Positions 31,400 to 43,398 of a stretch of 64,000 nucleotides of DNA are shown here, one piece after another. Each line of letters begins with the position of its first letter. Positions within the stretch are counted from its first letter, which is position 1. A model generated the notes under the pieces. That model was not told the origin of the DNA and searched no databases. It saw only the letters and a list, made by a program, of their open reading frames with translations. Both the position numbers and the translations under genes were made by a program. The DNA is taken from NCBI GenBank assembly GCA_009760855.2, contig WPIO01000052.1:2670501-2734500 (forward strand). Direction: 5' to 3'. Source of the stretch: Cristatella mucedo. Its lineage: Eukaryota; Bryozoa; Phylactolaemata; Cristatellidae.

Positions 31400-33340
31400 G
31401 TACATATCAGCAATGGCAAAGCACAAACTAGACATCTTGGCTCAATCGAGGCACAAGTCTTACTAAATCGTGAAATTAATGGGGGCTGCCACATCATGTT
31501 TATTTAGTGTGGTTCACGAAATTTAGAGGCAGTAAAATTAGCTCTACCAGCCTCAACATGGCTGAAAAATTCTGCTAAAAGCCTCGGAATTGACTGCCAA
31601 CCCTGCTTATAGGAGAAAGGGTAAAATACTTACGGTTCTTAAGCTAAGTCGAGCATTTGCCTAGCTACACACCGGTGTGCCAGGATTTTGGCATGGAGGT
31701 TAAAAGGCAAACCTTGACAGCAGTGGCTCAAGGACAAGTCTTTGTTTGTAATCCACCCGAAAAGGCTCTCCAGCACCTCCAAAGTTTGTCACACCCGTTT
31801 CGGCAAGGGCCCCGGGCTCTGCCCAGGAGCATCTTGTGACCCACCTTTATAAGAAAAAGTATTCGATCTCAATTTGAAGAGCTTAAAGCTGGTCATCCCA
31901 AAGATGCTTTAGTCTTGTTCAAAAAGAATTACCTCTTTTTCGCCACACTAAAAATACGATTGCCTTTCAAAAAGTAAAGCCCTATTTTAGAATCCAACCC
32001 TGACCGGGTCTACAAAAAGTACTCAGCTCTAGAAGCCTATTTAGCATAAGGTAAAAGCTGTAGATCCCTAGGGGAATAATAACTTAAATTCATTGACCAA
32101 AGGTACAACACTCAATCGGGCTAAATGGGGCGTTCTCAACAAGGGGTGGGGTTTAATAGCTAATGTTATGCTGAGGCAGCCAAGCACGTGTCTTCAGCCA
32201 AACCAAAAGGGGGTCCCCAGCCTCTCTATATGCCCTAGCAGATACAGCACCGTTGTATCTCTTACTTCTTGTTAATACAACTGCCAAATGCGAAAACAAA
32301 ATGTAGACTAGTTTTCCAAGACTAGACCTGTTAACTAAATCGATTTTTCAAAATATTAACCCTTACAATATGCTAGGTTTGTTAGTCATTTAGAAAGCTA
32401 GATAGTAAGACCTGAGTCACTGGCGCTATACTTACATTATACCCGTTGTGCTATTCATAGTACTACTACGAAGGTACTGCAATGATGAGTGTCCTATCAA
32501 AATGCCAGAAGGAGGTTATTTGTTAATTTGCATATATATCTCCAACATGCATTGTCCTACTTGCAGTTGTACATGCCTTGCTTTGCCAGCCTTTGGTAAG
32601 CAATGGACATGCAAGCATAGAATCTGCTTGTGATTCTTTACTTGGCTTACTACATATTGTAGTTGATATAAATTTAAAGATATTCAGCACGTCTGTACAT
32701 TCCATTCATGCAACTGAATACTTATTCGCTAGCCGGTGCAGACGATTATATTTCAAGAAATTTGGTTTATGCACATTTTCTATTAATTAATAAATATAAT
32801 TTTTGAAATAAGCTTTCATTTTTCCTCAGATTCAGATTTTGATTCAATCACTAGGAACTCTAAACTTGGCAGTCAATGTGGCAGGCTTGCTCACCAACTA
32901 GGTCAGCTGAAAAAGAATTTCACCTCCAACGGGAAACGACTATTCAACCCATGGGTTATCTTTCCAGTACTATCTTGATTGAGCAATAGAGACTTCTCTT
33001 TCTTTGGCATTCAACCAAGGATTTTCCTTTTCATTTATGTACTCAAGCATAATCCGAGTGTACTGAGCTAACAAATGAGCATGTTTCTCGAGGAGAATTT
33101 GGCGCCAGCTTGCAATAGTTATATGTGCTCTACAAGTGAAGGCTTCCTTTGATTGTCTGGAACCACGTAAGCTAAGCAATGGATATTCTCTCTTGTTGGC
33201 GACCACTGTAGCCGTAACGGTTGCAGCTTGGAACCAAATTCTCAATTATAAGCATTCAAATTCACTAATGCAGTAAACCGATTCAGCTCCATTATGTAAA
33301 CGGAAATTAGAACCCCTGCATTCAATATCGAAGGACTTGT
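31400..33340. other. Intron, nothing supported
   Basis: TXNDC16-like intron. A 91-codon minus-strand open frame (33245-32970) has no splice context or homology that I recognise. No other feature is supported. Confidence 0.5.
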
Positions 33341-33346
33341 AGTCTT

Positions 33347-33412
33347 GATAGCTCAATATGTAAACGTACTAGACCGGTAAGCCAGAGGTTGTAGGACTGT
33401 TCAATCCTCGAG
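33347..33412 (+). mobile_element. tRNA-like SINE head (family C)
   Basis: TGATAGCTCAATATGTAAAC, GTACTAGACCGGTAAGCCAG and AGGTTGTAGGACTGTTCAAT. Same arrangement as 28304-28380, with a small insertion in the B-box region. Confidence 0.5.
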
Positions 33413-34065
33413 GCAAAATTTTTTCTCAACTTTCAGTCCCACGGCAGACGGCCTCCGGTCGCCATGTACTTTGAAATTTTCAAATTAAAAACAAATATTG
33501 TGTGGGTTTGGGCAAAATTTGGCAAAACAGCTTTTCAAGTGCCTCAACAAGACCATTTTTTTCTTAAATAACTAGGTACATAATTAGGCTGGCCAAATAA
33601 AGCTGATATTTAATGCTTGTTTCGACCTTGCATTAATCAACCAAATTAGCGATCTGTGTATGTACATAAAACCACGTACAGCTGGTCCCCTGACGAATGC
33701 TTATAGACTGGCCACGATCAGCAGCAGTTTCAGTGGTCAACATAAATGCAGGCTCACATGAACAGCTACCCCTTTTATACTAAAACCTTGCCATACTTCC
33801 TCTGCATTGGGAGCAGAGTGCCGTTGATTGGCAGCTAAAAAATACAAGATAATAAACGCTCAAATCATAGATCATTTCCTAAAAGATTAGGCAATACAAA
33901 CACTCTCCTAGCTATCAATTAGATGAGAAGATAACAAAGTGCCGATGAACAGACAGCCACGGCTATGGGCTACAATCTACAACTTGGAATAATACCCATT
34001 CGCAATATATCAGTACACTGACATGGCATGCAAAAGCACAGCCTGGCTATCAAGGAGTCGCTTAC

Positions 34066-34231
34066 CGTTAATAAGCTCCAGCTCCAGATCGATCCCTCGT
34101 GCTGGAAGGAGATCCTCGTGCTTATTAATTGCTTCAGGCAGCCCACTCTCAGGCCTGGCACAAGCAGCAATCATTGCTGATAACTTGTGTACAGCAGCAT
34201 TTATATCTGTTGCCACGATAATCATGTCACA
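34066..34231 (-). CDS. TXNDC16: TXNDC16-like exon (middle region)
   Basis: Acceptor TGCTTTTAGAAACAG, donor AACG/GTAAGC, 166 nt, phase 0 in and phase 1 out. It encodes CDMIIVATDINAAVHKLSAM, then IAACARPESGLPEAINKHED and LLPARGIDLELELIN. It has clear coding character and fits a family strand-helix-strand (LVFIVSQQATYEADRRTAEW ... GVLLLL) only by pattern. Its phases are compatible with the exons ending at 40813 and starting at 27347. The vertebrate protein has extra residues on both sides, so one small exon on each side is probably missing from this annotation. Confidence 0.7.
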
Positions 34232-34834
34232 CTGTTTCTAAAAGCAAACAATAAAGACATGCTTAATTGGGCTAAAAAGGACGAAACCATGCATTGGCAT
34301 GCAAGATTAAAAGATATAGATGCTGACACTCCAGGCAAGTGTGATGGCAGAAATGAATCGAGTGGCACTGAAGAAGTAAGTGACTGAGTCGATGGCAAAA
34401 TATGGTCAACCATGGGCAGCTATTTGCAATGACCTAAGACCATCCATACGAACGCTTTAGTTTCGAGCACGACAGGCGACGACAAATATCAAGCCAGTGT
34501 AGAGGATTACTGGTGCGAGAACTCCAAGAAGTGAATGCGGTGGCTGCTGGCCGACTCGCTGAACCTGAAAAGCCACAGCCATCTTGCCAACGCAGCTCAC
34601 TCTGGAAGGCAACAGATAAAGCAAGCTGCTTGGAGCAGCAGATGCAAAGCTTTAAACGTCGTAGTGACCAACTGCCAGCAGATGGAAACTCTCCAGGGTG
34701 GAGCACAAAGTGACTGCTATTTTCCCAAGGCAAAGAAAAGGCCCTTATCAAAAAGATATAATAAAGAAGAGCTCCATATAGCCCACAATAATAGCAAATG
34801 GTTTAGCGATTGAGAGGTACAGCATCGTGCCCAA

Positions 34835-35425
34835 GCAACATCATTGACCATAATAATTTAGAGTTGGGTGAACCCTACCTTATGATTTTCATTGCTAATG
34901 AGACGTCGACACATTGATTCTCAGTAGGCTCTCCTAATATTAGCCAGATACAGAGGAATACCTAAGAGTTTTGCAGGGGCTCTTCCTAGACCTTGGATGG
35001 CTCGAATGAACGCAAAAGGACCGAGCTCCCCGGCAAGCCAGTGTCAGCGCACAGCAAGGTGGTAGGCACAAAGTAGAATACAGGCCCAGCTAAGAGACAG
35101 ACACCGAGCCCACGGCAATAGGTATTGAAGAGTGAGCAGAATATGAAGTGCAAACGTACTTATTAAAGTCGTCCAAAAACCACACTATCCAAAGAGCTAC
35201 TTCAACCGACATAGCTTTTTCCTGGAGCTACATTTTTGAGACGGAATACTGTACGATCATCTCTTAACCAACTAAAATAAACCTTAAGCAGCCACAGGCA
35301 TGCTGCTTAAATGGGAGGAATAGGATACCACGCAAGAGGTCACTTGAAATAATCCTGTGCCAGCTCAGTTTTCCGACAGTCAAAACCCCTCAGCCTTTAG
35401 CCAGCCAAGGCATTGCATGACAGAC
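34835..35425. other. Intron, nothing supported
   Basis: No open frame, repeat or splice evidence that I can use. It abuts the left arm of the satellite-filled element. Confidence 0.5.
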
Positions 35426-35427
35426 AC

Positions 35428-37543
35428 AGCTGGTTCGACGAATTACCACAATCCACCGAAATACACTCTGATTAGGCTAACAACAACCACACGTAAGCGT
35501 TGCCCGGCTCAAATTTCGTACTGATAGTGTAGTACACGTTCGAATTTATCTATCAACCAAATTTCATGTCGCTGCACACACTCACACTTATGCAAATGAG
35601 CTTTGACCCGGACGCATGTACCACAATCCATTGCAATCCATTCTAGTTCCCGTCAAATCCACCACAAATCAGCTGCACACAGCTCCAAAAAAGTGTGGAA
35701 TATCAAACCATGTACACTATGCAATGTTCCGTAATTTCCCGGGCCGTTGCCGTCGATTGCCGAACATTGCCCTTGCATGTAAGTTCAAGATTGGTTGATA
35801 GGATGCGGTTGCACTTTTAACACAGTTCACCGTTTATCTTGTCGCATCAGCTTTGTTTTTTATTGTAACAGACAATCATAGATTGCTGTATTGTCTAAGG
35901 CAATTGCCGTCGATTGCCATGCATTGCTCAAAGTTGAAGGTGCAAACAACAGTATGTGCGCCCACAGTGAGCGGTATGTAGTAGGATAATTACAAAGACA
36001 AAGAGCTAATTTCCAACAAATTTGAACGATTTCGGAGGCCGGACCATTGCCGTCGATTGCTGTGCATTGCCTTCGATTGTGCCTTTGTCGATTGCTTAAA
36101 AGGACGTGGCTGCACTTTTAATGCAGTGTAGTGCAATACGCAAGGAATGTTGGAGCTTCTCTTAGCGACTGTCGGTCCATTTGTAACTGACAGTTATAGA
36201 TAGATGTATTTCCCCGGGTCATTGACGTCGATTGAGCACACACAGTGGGGGAAAATTATGAGCACACACAGGTACATGTTACGTGGAATGAGAGCTGCAG
36301 CTTATTGCAGCCAATCTTGTCCATTTTCCACGGATTTCACCATCGGCCCCTACCATTGCTGAGGATCGCCGTGCTGACAGTCAACGAGCAAAGCATCTTA
36401 AAAACGCAGCGGTTTTACTTTGGACGTAGCAGACGGTTATATGTAATGACAATTGGGCCTTCAAGCTGCCAATTTCTCGTCAACCGGCCGCTAGTTGGGG
36501 TATTGGCAAGGGCCATTGCTGTCGATTGCCATTTATTGCTCGAGATTGTACAGGCGAGATTGGTTGAAAAGATATGATTGCACTTTAAACACAGTTCGCT
36601 GTGACAGGTAAGATATATTTTATCTTGGCTCAGTCACTTTCCAGTGATTTTCGATTAATCGTAATGGATTGCCGTATTTGCCCGGGCAATTGCCGTCGAT
36701 TGCCATGCATTGCCGAAAATTGAAAGGTCGAAGCTGGTTGAAAGTATGTGCGAACGCAGTGAGATGTTACGTGGAATGAAAATTAGAGCTTGGCGAAGCC
36801 GACTTCTCGTCGATTTGCCACAGATTACTGTATTAATCTCTGCTATTGCTGTCGATTGCCGTGCATTGTTGCCAATTAGCGTGCAAAATAGCTTAAAAGT
36901 TCTAATATTTCCCTTTTAGCACAAAAAATGTAAAATGCGATGACAATAGGCACTTTGTGCCGCCAATTTGTGGTCAACTAGCAATAGATTGTAGTGGATT
37001 TATGCTTCGAGCCGAGCCATTGATTGCCACACGTTGCCCGAGATTGAACGAGCGCTATTGCTTAAAATAATGTGGTTGACTTTAACCAGTGTGCTTTGCA
37101 GCATGCATTTAAAATTGAAACATTGCGAAATCAATTTCAGGGCATTTTGTATCGGATTGCTGTAGATTGCCGTATTGGCAGGGGCCTTTGCAGTCAATTG
37201 CAGTGCATTGCTGCCGAATGGTCGAGGCGATTGTAGTGAAATTGTGCGATTAGACAATAACAGAAAATTACAGCAACGTGCAACTATGCATATGCGGTAT
37301 GCAACCGTGCATGTGTGCAGCTGATTTGTGGATTTGACTGGAACTAGAATGGATTGTGGTACAGGCGTCCGGCATCAATGCTCATTTGCATAAGTGTGCA
37401 TCAAAAAAATGCAGTGGATAGATAAATTCGAACGTTCACATACTACAATATCAGCGACAAATTTGAGTTCGGCAACACTTATGTCTGGTCGAGGTTAGCC
37501 TAATTAGAGTGGATTGTGGTGGACTGTGGTAATTCGTCGAACC
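35428..37543. mobile_element. Foldback-like element with long TIRs and internal satellite
   Basis: The left arm 35433-35680 (GTTCGACGAATTACCACAAT ... AATCAGCTGCACAC) is the diverged reverse complement of the right arm 37313-37542 (GTGTGCAGCTGATTTGTGGA ... GGTAATTCGTCGAAC). CAGACAC at 35421-35427 recurs at 37544-37550 as a possible 7-bp target duplication. Between the arms lie about ten copies of a 141-178 bp unit. I see no transposase, so it is non-autonomous. Confidence 0.8.
35730..37240. repeat. Satellite array, about 165-bp monomer, ATTGCCGTCGATTGCC core
   Basis: The core ATTGCCGTCGATTGCC (or a variant) starts near 35746, 35903, 36045, 36220, about 36355 (degenerate), 36514, 36689, 36845, about 37010 and 37187. 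Each core is preceded by a GTATTTGCCCGGGCA-like stretch and followed by CATGCATTGC. Most monomers also hold GGTTGAAA and TGCACTTTAAACACAG-like stretches. Monomers are diverged from each other. Confidence 0.85.
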
Positions 37544-38372
37544 CAGACACTGCTGTTGAACAGCTGCCAGATGCAGGCGTCCATTCGAAACTGATCCACT
37601 GATTTACCAGCCTCACTTAAATAGCAGCAGACGAGCCTGAGCGGCTACCAGCTCTGCTCACCGTGGGCAATAATGAATTAGTTGCTGAAGGACTTGAAAC
37701 TACGACGTGGGTCGTGAAGTGCAAGGACGTTCTAACGAGACATTTAACACCTGATCATAAGCATCGGATTGCTGTAGATTGCTGTATTGGCAGGGGCCTT
37801 TGCAGTCAATTGCAGTGCATTGCTGCCGAATGGTCGAGGCGATTGTAGTGAAATTGTGCGATTAGACAATAACAGAAAATTACAGCAACGTGCAACTATG
37901 CATATGCGGTATGCAACCGTGCATGTGTGCAGCTGATTTGTGGATTTGACTGGAACTAGAATGGATTGTGGTACAGGCGTCCGGCATCAATGCTCATTTG
38001 CATAAGTGTGCATCAAAAAAATGCAGTGGATAGATAAATTCGAACGTTCACATACTACAATATCAGCGACAAATTTGAGTTCGGCAACGCTTACGTCTGG
38101 TCGTGGTTAGCCTAATTAGAGTGGATTGTGGTGGACTGTGGTAATTCGTCGAACCCAGACACTGCTGTTGAACAGCTGCCAGATGCAGGCGTCCATTCGA
38201 AACTGATCCACTGATTTGCCAGCCTCATTTAAATAGCAGCAGACGAGCCTGAGCGGCTACCAGCTCTGCTCACCGTGGGCAATAATGAATTAGTTGCTGA
38301 AGGACTTGAAACTACGACGTGGGTCGTGAAGTGCAAGGACGTTCTAACGAGACATTTAACACCTGATCATAA
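37151..38372. repeat. 611-bp tandem duplication, about 99% identical
   Basis: ATCGGATTGCTGTAGATTGC occurs at 37151 and at 37762, and the two copies stay aligned to about 37761 and 38372. I count roughly six or seven differences, for example CAACACTTATGTC against CAACGCTTACGTC. The unit holds the last satellite monomer, the whole right arm and an adjoining SINE fragment. Confidence 0.92.
37600..37765 (-). mobile_element. SINE family A, antisense (first copy)
   Basis: CACTTAAATAGCAGCAGACG, GGGCAATAATGAATTAGTTG and CTACGACGTGGGTCGTGAAG. This is the reverse of the family A core; the copy at 38800-38945 has the same order. It is duplicated with the 611-bp unit at about 38212-38377. Confidence 0.6.
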
Positions 38373-38574
38373 GCATTCAGACTATGACTCACAAGGCAAA
38401 CCGCAAAACTAATTAGATTCACCATTCCAAGCCGGTCAGCTTTACATCAACTTTTATTTATTTATTTCAGCAGCCCTTCTCCGATAAATATCATCTTGCC
38501 TTATCATGCTCTAAAGCTGCATTAGCTTGGTTCTCTTAGATAAAAAAAGGTACGGCTAGGCTGATTCAGTAGCC

Positions 38575-38950
38575 TAATTTATATAGAGCAGCGCCTAGAA
38601 AGAGATTGAGTTCTCTGAGGGCACTTTATCAAGTGCATTATTATTATTAATATTATTATTATAGAGTTAGAAGAGCATAAGCGCCTACCATCCCTGATTG
38701 CAGTTGGCAATAAAGGATTATCTGATGAGAGGATTCAAACTCACGAACTAGGTCGTGATGTGCAAGCACCTAATCTCGGCTAGGGCCCAGGGGTAAAAAA
38801 TAAAGGTCAGCTGATTCAACGGCCTCATTTATATAAAAGCCGTAACATCTATCACTCCTGCTTACAGCGAGCAATAAATGAGCTCCTGCTGCAAGACTTC
38901 AAACCACAGCCCGGGTCATGAAGTGCAAGCACCTCACCCCTGGGCTAATA
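38575..38950. mobile_element. Cluster of SINE pieces
   Basis: At 38588-38655 (+) is the shared 3' hairpin with ATT tail (CAGCGCCTAGAAAGAGATTG ... GGGCACTTTATCAAGTGC). At 38665-38795 and 38800-38945 are two antisense family A bodies (GCAATAAAGGATTATCTGAT, GAACTAGGTCGTGATGTGCA; GCAATAAATGAGCTCCTGCT). Confidence 0.65.
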
Positions 38951-39924
38951 CATCTTAGTGCCCTAGTCCTCTTACTGCTTCCTGCACTCCCTGCTCTATT
39001 CTCTCACTACTCCCATGCACATAGGCACTCGGCTTCCTGTCTCTGGCTCTTTTTTGCCCATTCTTTACACACATATATTGGCTCTCTGCCTTGTCCCTCT
39101 TTCCCTTCTCCTCTCTTTCTCTCCACCTCTTATGCTCCTGTTCCCCCCTCTCCCATCCTCCAATGCTGCAGTCACTGACTCTCTTGTCTCCCTCTTTTCA
39201 CCTTCCTCCTCTGCCTCAAGTTTACTTCTTATCTTTCCATTCTTGTCCATTAAGTGTCCTTGTAAGAATGTCATCTTCCAAATATGCCTCTTTCCTATGG
39301 GTGGCTCATGCTACAGCAGTAAAGTGGTGGGTGGTAAAGCTCCTGTCATCTCCATCAAGGAGGAATGCTCGGTCGTATCAGCAGCATTTAGTGGCCTCGG
39401 GTAGGAAAATTCCCCGATGATTAAGCCAAAGTTTGATGGCAGTACCCTCACCAAACCACGGAAACAGTTATTTCATAGTCATCCACATAACCACCGGAAG
39501 ATCTGGGCTAATTAACCAAGGATCTGAGAGCCTTTCAACCTTCACCAGCAAGCAAATCCAACAGAAGTTTAGCCATACAGGCAGAATGACTCAACAATGG
39601 AGCAGATAGCAAAGGTCGAATATGATATTGAAAGTGTACAGCACGATTAAGGGCAAAGAATCGCAGTGTCCCCCTCAAGTTGTCACCTTCAAGACCTAAA
39701 CCTCAAGATTGGTTCAATTAGCATCACTCCAGTGACGTCTGCAAATAATCTTGAGTATACTTTTCTAAAACAAGTTATTAGATGAGCACAGTGCCTTCAC
39801 TGTGAAGTTAACCTACCTTCAGCAAAGGAACGTGGGCAAAATCAGGGGATTAGCAAAGACAGGAGAACAGCTGCCACACTAGTTCCCGTTGTTGTGACAT
39901 CTCGTCTATATTACTGCAATTAAT

Positions 39925-40100
39925 TACAATAATAATAATAATAGACTTGATAAAGCACCCTCAGAGGACAATCTCTTTCTAGGTGCTTTACATTTGCTGC
40001 AAAGGAAACTCGATCGAATGATGAGTGGTATTTTGCTTGATAAACAACATGAATAACATGGTTAGGGGTGACATGCACAGGGTCAGCATGCAATTCCTTC
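39925..40100 (-). mobile_element. Family 1 LINE 3' end, antisense
   Basis: ATAATAATAATAGACTTGAT, AATCTCTTTCTAGGTGCTTT and ATGAATAACATGGTTAGGGG. This is the reverse complement of the LINE 3' UTR and tail. It stops at the GTCAGCATGCAA point of the UTR. Confidence 0.8.
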
Positions 40101-40129
40101 AGGATTCTCGGCCTGTGTCCTTAATCGTC

Positions 40130-40750
40130 TGCAACCGGGGTAAAACTCAGCAGCTCGTCTGATCAGTCATCAACCGCATAGCTACTACATCGTACCAATT
40201 CGGTATAAGCTATACTGGCTCTCAACCAAGCATGGAAATGACTTCAAGATTCTCAACGTGGCTTACAGGCCGCTTCATTCGTTTGGACCAGCCTATCTTT
40301 TCGACATCCTCGGCCATACCTACAGTGTGCTCTCGAATCACCTGCTCCTCAGCTTTTAGTCGCTTTTCTGTGCCTTTGTCTAAATGAAATCGTTTGGTGA
40401 TTGGGCCTTCGGTTTGTGTGCACCAAAGGCCTGTAATGTGCTTCGAGCTCTGCATCACTACCTACAATGACTGTGCTGCATTTAAGCCTCAGCTAAAGAC
40501 TCGCACACGTTCTGCTCAGCATCCCTTTGCCCCAGTGAACTTATCTTGTTACTACGTGCTTTCTTGACTTACTTGTGCATGTATCAGTGCATGTTACTAG
40601 CCAAAGGTCATGCGAACCGGTGACCTCAAGTTTCCCCTTGCGTGCTTTAGCATGCTGGCCTAAACATTGTCATTAAACCTTGATCATCGATTCTCTCTTG
40701 CAGCAGCAAATTATTAAGTGCCAAGGTTGAGGTTTAGTTTTCTTAGGCTT
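40130..40750 (+). mobile_element. Older LINE remnant
   Basis: Decayed coding in mixed frames: TTCATTCGTTTGGACCAGCC (LHSFGPAY-type), GATTGGGCCTTCGGTTTGTG (GDWAFGLC) and GCACCAAAGGCCTGTAATGT (APKACN). Its own diverged 3' end (AAATTATTAAGTGCCAAGGT) ends near 40750, so it is a separate insertion from 39925-40100. Confidence 0.6.
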
Positions 40751-40812
40751 TTATGCAAACAATTCACTATTCTTATGATTATGCTCATTATTTTTATTAT
40801 TATCATGCCTAC

Positions 40813-40903
40813 CTTTTCGCGAGTGGCCAAGCAATAGATAGGCACCGTCGTCAGATCCGCGGCAGTGAGCTGCACATATTGGGATATATGGTGGGTGCCT
40901 TCC
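40813..40903 (-). CDS. TXNDC16: TXNDC16-like exon (30 codons)
   Basis: Acceptor AACGTTGTAG, donor AAAAG/GTAGGC, 91 nt, phase 2 in and phase 0 out. It encodes EGTHHISQYVQLTAADLTTV then PIYCLATREK. The family segment [22 protein letters not shown] has the same acidic-D then hydrophobic-strand layout. It follows the phase 2 end of the exon at 43096 exactly. The evidence is splice sites, phase and pattern. Confidence 0.68.
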
Positions 40904-42256
40904 CTACAACGTTACAACTTGAGTCTCAGACAGCAAGCAAAAGTTCTGCTAGCTCCTTGATCAGCTGGCTTACACAAAAAGGGTTAGCACCAGCAATAGC
41001 AGACGTGCTCATTTCAAGCAGACATAGAGAGCTGGTACATGCTAGAACCACGTGTCACATGGTATGAAGAAGGCTATAGAAGGCAGTGATCGGCTACCAT
41101 CACCAGAGCAACACGACACATCCTCTACAGTAGGTGCTGTAAGCATGCTGACACCACTATCTGTAAGCAGCCTGACAGGTTAGCTTGGTCTATATGCAAG
41201 GCCGTGGAGATTTTTCAATCACGACGTGGGCCCTCCTTCTTTACAAAACATACTTGCACAGACCAGAGCATGACGATAATTCTATAGTATGTAAAACATA
41301 ACTCCCGATTTAGGGCCCTGGTTGATAGGTAAAACATATGAAGAGGATGACTAGTTATTCTTTCTTCTTTTAGAACAATTTTGGAGGCATTGCATTTTGA
41401 TAGGCAGAGCAAGATTTATCATGTAGTTTGGGAAAACTGCATTCGGAGTACCATCAAGTTGCATGTCGGGCTGAACAGATCGGCATTTGGTCTGGTTGCA
41501 GTGAGAGAAGGCACTGTACGGCTGAAACGACTCGAAGATTCCTAAAAAGTAGCACTCAACTCAAAGCATACTAGCAATGGTGGGCACACACAAGAGCTTA
41601 CCGATCCCTCTATTTCCAGTGGTCGGTTAACCAGATGCTAGACGTCCCAGTCCTGTTCAGTGGTTATAGCAAAGACTTCGAGTAGTTTATGCAGACCCAT
41701 GGAGCTTTTGCTCAAGAGAAAGCACTCAAGACTCGGTGGCCTCCGTGTTGCTTTTTAAAGGCATTCATGGCTGCTAAAAGGTAAGTGTAGTGACAAGCTA
41801 GTCGCCAAGATAGGATAATCGTGGCAACCACCACTTTACTAGTTCTTACCAACCACGACCCTAATACTAACCAACAGCCCTGAGTGCTTTGTCGAGTTCT
41901 TTTGCATGCTTGCCTAAGCAGGATATTCGCATTCAAAATTTATATGATGGCATTCTCGATTTCTGCCGTGCTCTGCAACAGTCGGCATACTTGGGTGTAT
42001 TGATGCAGCATCTAAGACTTAGCTATAGCTGTGCATGGAGGCTAGAACCCTCAGTATCGGTCGCACATCTGAAAGGGTCTTCAGCCCCTCTTAAGCCACG
42101 CAGCATGCCAGTATGTGACTACTTGAACCTCTCCTATGATTGGTTGGCCAGGTCAAAGTTAAACTTCCCTTAAGTGTTCCTGGCTCCAGCCATACTCTAA
42201 AACTACATTAGTAACTTAACAAGGTCACGAGCCCTTCTCTGATAAGGCAAAAAATC

Positions 42257-42435
42257 AGTGAGCCGTGATGGCACACTAGGTAAGGCGGTTGCTTTCACGA
42301 TCTCGGTCCCGAGGTCGTGGGTTCGATTCCTGCAGTGGGCGATTCTTTATCGCCACTGCAAGCGGTAGTGATAGCCGTAAAGGCTCTTCTGTCGCTATAC
42401 AAAAAGAGGCTGTTTAATCAGCTAGGATTTATTTA
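42257..42435 (+). mobile_element. SINE family A, best tRNA-like head
   Basis: GTGAGCCGTGATGGCACACT holds the A-box region. CCCGAGGTCGTGGGTTCGAT holds the B-box GGTTCGATTCC. The body is GCAGTGGGCGATTCTTTATC, CAAGCGGTAGTGATAGCCGT and TCTTCTGTCGCTATACAAAA. Useful as the family reference copy. Confidence 0.85.
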
Positions 42436-43095
42436 AAATACCCGAAATGAAGTTAGAACGTCAGTCGGTTTGGCACGATCACTAAAATAGATAGATTTCA
42501 GGCCTATACTGGCATGCTTATCTCTCACGGCAACACGACAGTCCGGCTCGTCTTTAAGCTCGTCTGACTGTTTGCTATAGTTTTTCTTTTGTCGTTAGCA
42601 TCGTATTATTTTTTGCCTGTGAATTTGCAGCACTGTTAGCAGCCAAGTGGGCTTTCGTGACTCTCGTTAACATCTTAAGACTGTTAATGTAACTTTACTA
42701 GAACACTTACCCCCTGCCTAGCATGCCTACTTCTTCCAAATGGGTGCAGCTGGTCAGACAAACACGTTTTCAGAGGTCGATATCTTTCTCATCTTTGCGG
42801 TTGTACCGAGACACTTCCATGAACATTCTACTATCAGCCGGTCACGGTCAGCCTCATTGGGTGAGACAGCGCATTCACAGTCACATAAGAGTCAGCAGTA
42901 TATCCAGAATGGACGATGCAACCTCACCAGCCTGATGACAATTTTGGCCTAAGAGGTACAGTCAAAGAGTGGATGGACCGATGTTACACCGGAACAAGCC
43001 TAAACACTCGGCAGGCAGCTACGACACTAGGGTGCATCCACTTGAACAGATACAGCATTTGGGATGAGCTAGCAGCGAGAGCCAAGCGTGCTCAC

Positions 43096-43265
43096 TTCTC
43101 AGTTAGCAAAGCTGCGAAGATCTTGTAGAACTTGGCCGAAAGCCTCTGCACAACCTCATCCACAATAGAACGAACCGTGTGATCGAACACGGCCACAAGC
43201 ACGTGGCGACGGCCGGCAAGAGTAGCAGCATATTCACTCATCACGGAACTTGCACTGAGGTCCAC
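43096..43265 (-). CDS. TXNDC16: TXNDC16-like exon (second thioredoxin-like domain)
   Basis: Acceptor TTTGTTTTTCGAAG, donor GAA/GTGAGC, 170 nt, phase 0 in and phase 2 out. It encodes VDLSASSVMSEYAATLAGRR, then HVLVAVFDHTVRSIVDEVVQ and RLSAKFYKIFAALLTE. It fits the vertebrate ITNLEDLQNIENALKGKANI then IFSYVRAIGIPEHRAVMEAA. This is the first strand and helix of a redox-inactive thioredoxin-like domain. Confidence 0.86.
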
Positions 43266-43398
43266 CTTCGAAAAACAAACAGTGCATGTCAGCAGCATAC
43301 AAGAGCCATGAACCAAATCACGGCCAAAAATGCATGAGGTAAGCAACACGTTAAGGCACTACAGAGACCCAATGAGCAGGCAAACGAGAGAGCTGTAC

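Noticed and set aside
32970-33245. Minus-strand 91-codon frame
   Set aside because: No recognised similarity and no splice context.
34449-34640. Minus-strand peptide with a membrane-like stretch (GVLAPVILYTGLIFVVACRA)
   Set aside because: No splice sites or homology; not consistent with the soluble TXNDC16-like gene around it.
35430-38160. CRISPR-like array of regularly spaced repeats
   Set aside because: Repeats are diverged, about 165 bp apart, without unique spacers, and inside an inverted-repeat transposon in animal DNA.
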